From Candidatus Fermentibacterota bacterium (lineage in GTDB: Bacteria; Fermentibacterota; Fermentibacteria; Fermentibacterales; Fermentibacteraceae), in contig JAKLEF010000161.1 of the NCBI GenBank assembly GCA_022703195.1, positions 1 to 5,194 on the forward strand: 5,194 nucleotides of DNA, in the 5' to 3' direction. Below the pieces are notes generated by a model. The model saw only the letters and a program-made list of their open reading frames with translations. It was not told where the DNA came from and searched no databases. This document shows, one piece after another, positions 1 to 5,194 of this stretch. The position numbers and the translations under genes were made by a program. How positions within the stretch are numbered: position 1 is the stretch's first letter; each line of letters begins with the position of its first letter.

Positions 1-4
1 TCCG

Positions 5-39
5 ACGAAAAGGCGGCGCCTCGGGCGCCGCCTTTTCGT
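5..39. terminator. Symmetric intrinsic terminator hairpin
   Basis: A perfect 16-bp inverted repeat pairs 5-20 with 24-39 around a 3-nt loop (TCG). The GC-rich core (GGCGGCGCC) is flanked by AAAA on the left and TTTT on the right, so a transcript from either strand gives a GC stem ending in a U run. It lies 61 nt beyond the stop codon of the minus-strand helicase and fits as its terminator. It could also serve a plus-strand gene ending just left of the window, which cannot be seen. The T runs are short and partly inside the stem, so its strength is inferred. Confidence 0.8.
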
Positions 40-155
40 TCCCCGGAGCTCCCGTGATCCTCACACGGACCAGGACGCCCGCCCGGGGCGCCGCCTGTTC
101 TATCCCCAGAACTCCCGTATCTCGCGCATGGACCAGGACGCCCGCCCGGGGCGCC
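17..155. repeat. 63-bp-period degenerate tandem duplication
   Basis: Positions 17-92 align without gaps to 80-155 at an offset of 63, with 62 of 76 positions identical by my count. The last 26 positions (67-92 against 130-155) are identical. The repeat covers the final codons and stop of the minus-strand helicase (right copy) and the sequence between that stop and the terminator (left copy). Because 63 is a multiple of three, the left copy read in the helicase frame repeats the C-terminal residues RPGRASWS and then reaches its own TGA. This looks like an old duplication of the gene's 3' end. Part of the terminator stem falls inside the repeated unit. Confidence 0.8.
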
Positions 156-2442
156 CGTCACGCAGCCAGTGGGCAGGCAGCAGATCCGAATAGGGCGGCG
201 AGAGGAATCTGCCGTCCAGCAGAAGCAGCACCGCCCTGTCCCCGGGCTTCCTGACGAGCCTCCCCGCCGCCTGGACAACCCTCGACATGCCGGGGATGAC
301 GGATGCGCATGTGAATCCGTCCCTCCCGGACGCGGAGAAGTCGGCCCTCAGGAGGTCGCTCCTCAGGTCGACCGAGGGCAGGGAAGGCCCCACCACCGCC
401 GCGCCCCTGAGATCAGGGGCCCTTAGGTCGACGCCTTCTGAGAAGATCCCGCCGGACACCGTCAGGACGAGCCTCCCGCCCTTCTCCAGCTCCTCCATGA
501 ACGAGTCCCTCGACTGCTGGTCCATCCCCGGCCTCTGCACGAGCAGGGCGTCCGAAACCTGCCCGAGCGCCCGTGCGGCGGCATCCATGTAGCCGTAGGA
601 GGGGAAGAAGAGCACCCAGGTCCCGGGCATCGTCGCTGCCAGCAAGGTGATCCTCTTCACCAGCATGGGCATGCTCCTGGCCCTGGCCCTGTAGCGGGTG
701 TCCACGTACCCGTCGACCCAGACAGAGAGGCTGTTCTCCGGGAACGGCCAGGGGAGCGATTCGATCACCGACTCCTCTCCCAGTCCGAGGAGGTCCCTGT
801 GGTGCTCGAGAGGCATCAGCGTGGCGCTGAAGCAGACCGAGGCCCTCGAGGATGCGAACCTCTCGCCGGTGAACCGGGACGCATCCGTGCAATACCACTG
901 CACCGACGTCCCCCCGCCGTCCTTCCTGCAGAGGAGGTGGAAGCCGCTGCCCGCGAGCGCCGACACCTTCGCCATCGCCGACACCGCGTAGAAGACGTCT
1001 ATCAGTTCGTCCGACGGCGGGACCTCGAGCTTCGCGAACTTCCCGGCCCAGGCCTCGGGACGCAGGCACAGGTCGGTCGCCGGGTCGATCTCGATCTCGC
1101 CGCCCTCGGCGAGAGCAGGGTCGGAGCCGAGCCTCTCGAGCGAGCCCCTGAGCCCGCCCAGCAGCCTCCGGAACGACCCGAGCCTCTTCGGAAGAGGAAA
1201 CGCGGCATCCACAAGGGCCGACGATATGCCCGGCGAGTAGTACTCCCTCGCCCGGGACGGAAGGTTGGCTGCCTCGTCCACCAGAAGCACGCTCCTGGCC
1301 TCCTCGGGCGGGTCGTCGAAGAACCTCCTGAGCCTGACCGAGGGATCGAACGCGTAGTTGTAGTCCCCCACGACAAGGTCGCAGTGCCTGGCCCTGGCGA
1401 GCTGCAGCTCGAAGGGGCACACACCTGCCGCCGCCGCCTCGGCCTTGAGGTCGGACGGCTCTACCAGCCCCTTCTCCATGAGGCTTTCCAGTATCCCGGA
1501 ATCCCTGACCCTCGATCCGAAGCTCTCCGCGAAGCCGCACTCCGAAGCCCTGCAGCGGGCATTGCCCGCGGCGCACATCCTCTCCCTCGAATCCATCACC
1601 GTGACGGCCAGGTCGAGCCCTGCATCCCTCATGCCCCTGATGGTCTCCAGGCAGATGCGCCTCTGCGTGTTCTTGGACGTCAGGAAGAACACCCTGCACG
1701 AGGGCGGTATGGCAGCCTCAAGGGCCCCGGCCAGGATGGCAGCGGTCTTTCCCGTGCCGGTGGGCGCCTCCACGAGAACCCTGCCGGAGTTTGCGACCGC
1801 CTCCCAGGAGAGGCTTTCGAGCCTCTCCTGGCCCGGCCTCCTGTCGCGGTAGGGGAAGACTCCCCCGGAGGCAAGCCGCGCGAGCTGCCGCGAACGCCTG
1901 TCCCGCCAGATGGAGAGGAGCCCGGCGGCGGTGCCCAGCATCGCCCTCCACTGCTCCTCCAGGCCCGGCGCCGAGGCGTCGAGCCCGTACTCGGCCGGAG
2001 GAGGATCATCCTTCGAGCAGGGGAGCACGACCAGCCTCATGGAGATTCCGCTCCCGGAGGGAGGCCCGCCGGCGAGCGCCCTGGCGTAGAAGTAGAGCTG
2101 CATCCCGAAGGCGGCGGGGATGCCCGAACCGTCCGCGGGAGGGACCTCGCCCGTCGTCTTCACCTCTGTCACTCGCCTGCCGCCGCCGGAAAGGTCTTCG
2201 ATCATGTCTGCGCGGCCGCTTACCTCGAACCTGTAGCCACCGGACTCGTCGGTGAGCGAGAGGGGGACCTCCAGCGCAGCCCCCATGACTGATTCCTGGA
2301 ATGCCCTGTGGGCGCGCGCCTTCGCGGACGGATCGGCATCGAAGGGGCCCGGGACGAGACTTTCCGGCAGCAGGACGCGCTCTATCAGGTCCCTGATGCC
2401 TGACCTCACGGTCAGGGTCTCCTCGTCGAAGGGGATGAACAT
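100..2442 (-). CDS. PD-(D/E)XK nuclease fused to XPD/DinG-type Fe-S helicase
   Basis: Predicted cytosolic ATP-dependent DNA helicase-nuclease of 780 aa, probably in DNA repair or replication-intermediate processing. Residues 1-180 resemble a RecB/Cas4-type nuclease: His45, GRAD with Asp79, the E-x-K motif EVK at 93-95, then Gln115-x3-Tyr119. Residues 195-780 form an XPD-like superfamily 2 helicase: Gln205 before motif I, Walker A APTGTGKT (226-233), and four cysteines placed as in the family's 4Fe-4S domain (290, 297, 302, 342). These are followed by DYNYAFDP (360-367), Walker B DEAA (389-392), SATL (539-542), SGGIFSEGVDL (663-673) and motif VI QAAGRLVR (724-731). Walker B normally reads DEAH; here the His is Ala. 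The ATG start has GGAGG at 2448-2452, 5 nt upstream. No partner gene follows on this strand. The helicase family is clear and the nuclease domain well supported by motifs; the substrate is not known. Confidence 0.9.
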   Translation of the reverse strand: MFIPFDEETLTVRSGIRDLIERVLLPESLVPGPFDADPSAKARAHRAFQESVMGAALEVPLSLTDESGGYRFEVSGRADMIEDLSGGGRRVTEVKTTGEVPPADGSGIPAAFGMQLYFYARALAGGPPSGSGISMRLVVLPCSKDDPPPAEYGLDASAPGLEEQWRAMLGTAAGLLSIWRDRRSRQLARLASGGVFPYRDRRPGQERLESLSWEAVANSGRVLVEAPTGTGKTAAILAGALEAAIPPSCRVFFLTSKNTQRRICLETIRGMRDAGLDLAVTVMDSRERMCAAGNARCRASECGFAESFGSRVRDSGILESLMEKGLVEPSDLKAEAAAAGVCPFELQLARARHCDLVVGDYNYAFDPSVRLRRFFDDPPEEARSVLLVDEAANLPSRAREYYSPGISSALVDAAFPLPKRLGSFRRLLGGLRGSLERLGSDPALAEGGEIEIDPATDLCLRPEAWAGKFAKLEVPPSDELIDVFYAVSAMAKVSALAGSGFHLLCRKDGGGTSVQWYCTDASRFTGERFASSRASVCFSATLMPLEHHRDLLGLGEESVIESLPWPFPENSLSVWVDGYVDTRYRARARSMPMLVKRITLLAATMPGTWVLFFPSYGYMDAAARALGQVSDALLVQRPGMDQQSRDSFMEELEKGGRLVLTVSGGIFSEGVDLRAPDLRGAAVVGPSLPSVDLRSDLLRADFSASGRDGFTCASVIPGMSRVVQAAGRLVRKPGDRAVLLLLDGRFLSPPYSDLLPAHWLRDGRPGRASWSMREIREFWG

Positions 2443-2463
2443 GGGTGCCTCCGGTCGCGGGTG

Positions 2464-2512
2464 CGATCAGCGGGGATCCATCCGGTCCCGATCCGCCCGG
2501 ATTCGCTGATCG
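2464..2512 (-). promoter_or_regulatory. Nested inverted repeat in helicase leader
   Basis: A perfect 9-bp inverted repeat (2464-2472 with 2504-2512, CGATCAGCG/CGCTGATCG) encloses a second 6-bp one (2480-2485 with 2497-2502, ATCCGG/CCGGAT). An alternative 7-bp pairing joins 2478-2484 (CCATCCG) to 2511-2517 (CGGATGG), so two folds compete. In a minus-strand transcript the structure would sit in the helicase 5' leader, ending 11 nt before its GGAGG. It could be a leader hairpin affecting translation or a DNA-level operator. No riboswitch class is recognised. The pairing is seen; the function is inferred. Confidence 0.35.
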
Positions 2513-2524
2513 GATGGTTTTTGA

Positions 2525-2553
2525 TTTATTGTAGTCTGTTCCGTACGGGTCAA
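2525..2553 (-). promoter_or_regulatory. Candidate promoter of the helicase gene
   Basis: On the minus strand TTGACC (2553-2548) matches the -35 consensus at five of six positions. It is followed after 17 nt by AATAAA (2530-2525), a four-of-six match to the -10 box. A better-looking TACAAT (2533-2528) overlaps it but leaves only a 14-nt spacer. The region is an AT-rich island in very GC-rich surroundings. An 8-bp palindrome CCGTACGG (2541-2548) overlaps the inner edge of the -35 box and could bind a regulator. Transcription would start near 2518, giving a leader of about 75 nt. I could not find an equally good promoter for the plus-strand operon, though it presumably lies in the same 141-bp gap. 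Confidence 0.35.
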
Positions 2554-2569
2554 GAAACCGGATCGTGCC

Positions 2570-2575
2570 GGAGGT
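2570..2575 (+). promoter_or_regulatory. Ribosome binding site that sets the dapL TTG start
   Basis: GGAGGT lies 8 nt before a TTG at 2584. This supports TTG as the start over an upstream in-frame GTG at 2461, which would add about 41 residues unlike any aminotransferase, and over an internal GTG at 2623 that has no comparable site. Confidence 0.7.
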
Positions 2576-2583
2576 CTGCTGGT

Positions 2584-3818
2584 TTGGAAAAGAAGTCCGT
2601 TCTCATCGCGGCCTCGGGCAGGGTGAGCAGGCTGCCGCCCTACCTGTTCGCCGAGCTCGACAGGAAGAAGGCGGCAGCGCTCAGAAAAGGCCTGGACATA
2701 ATCGACTTCGGAATCGGCGACCCCGACCTCCCCACGCCGGACCGCATCGTCCGGGCCGGAGCCGGGGCCCTGGCGGATCCCGCCTTCCACAGGTACCCCA
2801 GGAACGAGGGCAGCGCGTTCTTCCTCGATGCAGCCAGGTCCTGGCTCTCGGGCGAGTTCGGGGTGGAGGCCGGCGAAGAGATGGGAGTCGCCGCCGTGAT
2901 CGGCACGAAGGAGGGGATCGCCCACGTCCCGATGGCCTTCTGCAACCCGGGCGACGTCATCCTCACGCCGAGCCCCGGATATCCCGTCTACAGGGCCGCG
3001 GCCATCCTGGCCGACGCCGTGCCGGTCGACGTCCCGCTCAAGCGTGAGAACTCCTTCCTCCCCGATCTCGACTCGCTCGACCCGTCCGCCCTCAGGAGCG
3101 CCAGGATCCTGTACCTCAACTACCCCAACAACCCCACGGGCGCCGTGATGCCCCTCGACGAGATGAAGAGGGTCGTGGAGTTCGCGAGGCGCGAGGACCT
3201 CCTCATCGTAAGCGACAACTCCTACAGCCACATCAGGTTCGACGGGCAGAGCCCCGCCTCCTTCCTTCAGGTCGAGGGGGCTCTGCCGCTCTGCCTCGAG
3301 TTCCACTCCCTCTCCAAGACCTTCAACATGACGGGTTGGAGGATCGGCTTCGTGGCCGGTGGAGCGGGGCTTGTGAAGGCGTTCATGTCCGCCAAGGAGA
3401 ACATCGATTCGGGCGTCTTCACGGCCGTGCAGAAAGCCGGCGCCGAAGCCCTGACGTCGTGCGGGGATGCATCGGCGACATGCTCTCGGTGTACTCCTCC
3501 CGGAGGAAGCTCCTCCTCGAAGGCCTGAGGAAGCTTTCCTGGGATGTCTTCGACGGGTCCGGGAGCCTCTATCTGTGGGCGGCCGTCCCACGGGGCTGGA
3601 CTTCCATGGACTTCGCGGCCTGGCTCGTCACCGGTGCAGGCATAGTCGTGACGCCGGGCTCCGGGTTCGGAGCGTGGGGGGAGGGCTATGTGAGGTTCTC
3701 TCTCACTCTCCCCGAGGAGAGGATCATCAAGGCGCTCGGCAGGCTCGAGCAGCTCGAGCTGCACAGCCTGAGGGGCCGGTCAGCCATCCGGAGGTCGAAG
3801 AAGTGCCTGGAATCCTGA
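2584..3818 (+). CDS. dapL: LL-diaminopimelate aminotransferase, split by an apparent 1-base frameshift
   Basis: PLP-dependent class I/II aminotransferase closest to DapL, which converts tetrahydrodipicolinate and glutamate directly to LL-diaminopimelate for lysine and peptidoglycan. The first frame runs from TTG 2584 to about 3465 and carries LPPYLFAELDRKK, GIGDPDLPTP, NPTG (183-186), Asp211 and Tyr214 for PLP binding, Lys245 in SLSKT (the PLP Schiff base) and Arg253 in MTGWRIG. EFHSLSKTFNMTGWRIGF is a DapL-type block. That frame then runs into a stop at 3526-3528. The missing C-terminal domain continues in the +3 frame from about 3468 (CIGDMLSVY) to TGA 3816-3818, including GIVVTPGSGFG and Arg371 (in YVRFSLTLPEER), which binds the substrate carboxylate. 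With one base restored the protein would be 411 aa, normal for the family. Either a recent pseudogene or a sequence error. It is first in an operon and overlaps folB by 16 nt. Confidence 0.82.
3461..3471 (+). other. Frameshift site within dapL
   Basis: The reading frame of dapL changes here: ALTSCGD is read in frame 1 and CIGDMLSVY in frame 3. DapL homologues typically read ALT-x-x-QDC-x-x-EM at this place, so GGGGATGCATC is best explained as GGGGATTGCATC with one T lost. Loss of one G from the GGGG run would fit nearly as well. Both coding halves are intact in sequence, which argues for a very recent mutation or a base-calling or assembly error. I see no slippery heptamer and no obvious downstream stem-loop for programmed frameshifting. 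Confidence 0.8.
3790..3795 (+). promoter_or_regulatory. Ribosome binding site that sets the folB GTG start
   Basis: GGAGGT inside the end of dapL lies 7 nt before GTG 3803. It fixes the folB start at a non-ATG codon and shows that folB is initiated within the dapL coding sequence. Confidence 0.7.
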
Positions 3819-4141
3819 GGCTCGAAGGCATCGAGCTCTCGGTCACCCTGGGCATCCTCCCGGAGGAGACGCTGGCTCCGAGGCTCGTGAAGCTCGACAT
3901 AGAGTGCGGGGGCGACTGGAGCCCCGGATCCCCTCCGCTGATCGACTACAGGGAGATATCGGACGCCGTGTCGGGGCTGTCCGGCTTCGAGTACGGGCTC
4001 CTGGAGGATCTGGTTTCCGATGTCGCCCATACTCTCGACAGACTCCGCCCCGGCCTCGGATGGCGTGTGACTGCGGTCAAGCCGTGCCCCGCTCTCTCGC
4101 TCCGGGTCGACAGGGCCGTGTTCACATGGGGCGGCGGATGA
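3803..4141 (+). CDS. folB: Dihydroneopterin aldolase
   Basis: Cytosolic folate-pathway enzyme of 112 aa that cleaves 7,8-dihydroneopterin to 6-hydroxymethyl-7,8-dihydropterin and glycolaldehyde. It covers the usual length of the family, which forms a ring-shaped oligomer of T-fold subunits. Visible landmarks in order are LEGIELSVTLGILPEE (7-22, with the conserved Glu), IDYREI (47-52, Tyr49), LLEDL (66-70, Glu68) and AVKP (91-94, catalytic Lys93). All usual active-site residues are therefore present. The GTG start is chosen for the GGAGGT 7 nt upstream; the open frame extends further back but only as antiframe of dapL. It overlaps dapL by 16 nt, and its stop overlaps the folK start in an ATGA. 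Its product is the substrate of the next gene's enzyme, which strengthens the call. Confidence 0.9.
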   Translation: MPGILRLEGIELSVTLGILPEETLAPRLVKLDIECGGDWSPGSPPLIDYREISDAVSGLSGFEYGLLEDLVSDVAHTLDRLRPGLGWRVTAVKPCPALSLRVDRAVFTWGGG

Positions 4142-4662
4142 CGCGGCCGTTCGCGGTGGCGATCGGCAGCAACCTCGGCGACAGGCGCCGGTTCCTGGCC
4201 GACGCGGCGTCGGCCCTCATGCGCGACGAGAGGGTCAGGCTCCCCAGGGCCGCCGGGATCTACGAATCCTCTCCGGCCGAGGGTGCGGAAGGGGGCAGAT
4301 TCCTCAACACCGCGGTCTCCGGGCTGTGGGTGTCGGGCGCCCACGCCCTGCTGGATCTCTGCCGGAGCATAGAGATCTCGGCCGGTTCGGAGACGGTCAA
4401 GGGAGGCAGGGCGCGCAGGCTGGACATGGACCTGCTCTACCTCGGAGACGAGGTGGTGGTGGACGCCGACCTGGTGCTGCCGCACCCCGGGATATCCGGG
4501 AGACTGTTCGTGCTGGCCCCTCTGGCGGACCTGCTGGGTGACCGGCCCGTTCCTTGCCTGGGCGCATCCGCTCCGGAACTCATGGCGCGCCTCGAGGGCA
4601 GTGGAGATATTCTGCGGATAGAGGATCCTCCATTGCCGGGAGAGAACTGGCCAAGTGTCTGA
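4138..4662 (+). CDS. folK: 6-hydroxymethyl-7,8-dihydropterin pyrophosphokinase (HPPK)
   Basis: A 174-aa folate enzyme that moves pyrophosphate from ATP to 6-hydroxymethyl-7,8-dihydropterin, the step after FolB; the product goes to dihydropteroate synthase (not in this window). Signatures are VAIGSNLGDR (7-16), YESSPAEG, FLNTAV, the magnesium-binding DMD (Asp96, Asp98) in RRLDMDLLYLG, LPHP (His116) and Arg122 in RLFVLAPL. In E. coli HPPK the loop before the Asp pair carries GR-x-R (Arg82, Arg84); here the aligned stretch is GSETVKGG, so both arginines seem absent, while the Arg92 equivalent (Arg93) is kept. ATG 4138 is chosen because it gives a 4-nt ATGA overlap with folB; an in-frame ATG at 4126 is possible. 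No strong Shine-Dalgarno is visible, which fits translational coupling. Confidence 0.92.
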   Translation: MTRPFAVAIGSNLGDRRRFLADAASALMRDERVRLPRAAGIYESSPAEGAEGGRFLNTAVSGLWVSGAHALLDLCRSIEISAGSETVKGGRARRLDMDLLYLGDEVVVDADLVLPHPGISGRLFVLAPLADLLGDRPVPCLGASAPELMARLEGSGDILRIEDPPLPGENWPSV

Positions 4663-5194
4663 CAAGAGATACATCGTGGTCGAGGGTCCGATAGGGGTGG
4701 GCAAGACCACGCTCTGCGGCCTGCTCGGAGGGGTCTGGAAGGCCAGGCTCGTGCTCGAGGAGGTCGAGGAGAACCCGTTCCTTCCGATGTTCTACAGGGA
4801 CAGGCGCTCCTACGCCTTCCAGACCCAGGTGTTCTTCCTCCTGAGCAGGTACCGGCAGCAGCAGAAGCTCGGACAGCTCGACCTCTTCGCCGGACCCGTG
4901 GTGTCCGACTACATGTTCGCCAAGGACAGGATCTTCGCATCCATGAACCTCTCTGAGCACGAGTTCGGGCTGTACGACAGGATAGCCACCATACTCGAGA
5001 AGGACGTCCATACTCCCGATCTGGTCATATACCTGCAGGCGTCCCTCGACGTGATACTCACACGCATCACCAGGCGGGGGAGGACCTACGAGAAGGACAT
5101 GAGGAGGTCATATCTGGAGGCCCTGGTGAACGCGTACAACAGCTACTTCTTCCGCACCAGGGATCTCCCGGTGCTCATCGTGAACACTGACGGC
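4655..5194 (+). CDS. Deoxynucleoside kinase (dAK/dGK/dCK family), 3' end outside window
   Basis: The first 180 residues of a P-loop kinase that phosphorylates deoxynucleosides to 5'-monophosphates in nucleotide salvage. Walker A is GPIGVGKT (11-18), followed by EENPF (38-42). FQTQVFFLLSRYRQQ (55-69) carries the substrate-binding Gln pair region, and SDYMFAKDRIFA (84-95) the DR(S/D)-type motif. The LID has RITRRGRTYE (137-146), then YLEALVNAYNSYF. Bacterial members are usually a little over 200 aa, so perhaps 25-40 residues lie beyond the window; no stop is reached. The GTG start overlaps folK by 8 nt and has a modest GGGAGAG (4638-4644) about 10 nt upstream. Substrate (dA, dG or dC) cannot be decided from motifs. 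Its place directly after folK suggests one operon for DNA-precursor supply. Confidence 0.9.
   Translation, partial: MSDKRYIVVEGPIGVGKTTLCGLLGGVWKARLVLEEVEENPFLPMFYRDRRSYAFQTQVFFLLSRYRQQQKLGQLDLFAGPVVSDYMFAKDRIFASMNLSEHEFGLYDRIATILEKDVHTPDLVIYLQASLDVILTRITRRGRTYEKDMRRSYLEALVNAYNSYFFRTRDLPVLIVNTDG

Noticed and set aside
664..700. Short repeated CTGGCC units in the helicase gene
   Set aside because: They correspond to an Arg-Ala-Arg-Ala stretch in the coding frame and have no wider repeat structure.
413..1699. 428-codon frame on the minus strand overlapping the helicase in another frame
   Set aside because: Low-complexity Arg/Gly/Ala-rich translation without motifs; a frame-shifted shadow of the helicase.
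799..2292. Long open frame of 497 codons on the plus strand opposite the helicase gene
   Set aside because: It is antisense to a gene with unmistakable helicase motifs, its translation is rich in Arg, Gly and Pro with no recognisable domain, and long shadow frames are expected in GC-rich coding DNA.
2461..2583. Upstream GTG start giving dapL an extra N-terminal extension
   Set aside because: The extension crosses the AT-rich promoter-like region and does not resemble the family; TTG 2584 has a well-placed GGAGGT.
3461..3528. Programmed -1 frameshifting as the explanation for the split dapL
   Set aside because: No X-XXY-YYZ slippery heptamer is present at the junction and no stimulatory structure is evident; DapL is not known to need recoding.
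2467..3591. 374-codon minus-strand frame opposite dapL
   Set aside because: Antisense shadow of a gene with clear aminotransferase motifs; no start context and no domain.
3740..3770. Adjacent palindromes (GCTCGAGC, AGCTCGAGCT) near the end of dapL
   Set aside because: They encode repeated Leu-Glu codons (LEQLEL) of an amphipathic helix, so protein coding and codon choice explain them.

Overview
The window looks like a piece of an uncultured, high-GC bacterial genome. Base composition is strongly G+C-rich, with a marked preference for AGG arginine codons. Start codons are often TTG or GTG behind good GGAGG Shine-Dalgarno sequences. I cannot place the organism to phylum. The gene content (diaminopimelate and folate synthesis, deoxynucleoside salvage, a repair-type helicase) is ordinary bacterial chromosome. 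I see no transposase, integrase, phage gene, CRISPR array, tRNA or rRNA.

Layout. (1) Positions 5-39 hold a strong symmetric terminator hairpin. (2) Positions 17-155 form a degenerate tandem repeat with a 63-bp period, which covers the 3' end of the next gene and the terminator. (3) Positions 2442-100, minus strand, encode a 780-aa protein with an N-terminal PD-(D/E)XK (RecB/Cas4-like) nuclease domain and an XPD/DinG-type iron-sulfur superfamily 2 helicase; its Walker B box reads DEAA instead of DEAH. (4) Positions 2443-2583 are a divergent intergenic region with an AT-rich core, a candidate minus-strand promoter and a nested inverted repeat. (5) Positions 2584-5194, plus strand, hold four tightly packed genes that probably form one operon: an LL-diaminopimelate aminotransferase (dapL) split by an apparent single-base deletion near 3463-3469, dihydroneopterin aldolase (folB), HPPK (folK), and a deoxynucleoside kinase cut off by the window end.

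The four plus-strand genes overlap by 16, 4 and 8 nt, which suggests translational coupling. FolB and FolK act one after the other in tetrahydrofolate synthesis. DapL makes LL-diaminopimelate for lysine and peptidoglycan. The kinase phosphorylates deoxynucleosides, feeding the same DNA-precursor economy that folate supports. The divergent helicase-nuclease is probably a separate DNA-repair transcription unit.

I did not find a convincing new multi-gene system. The points most worth a second look are the 63-bp duplication at the helicase 3' end, the dapL frameshift, the DEAA helicase box and the missing loop arginines in FolK.
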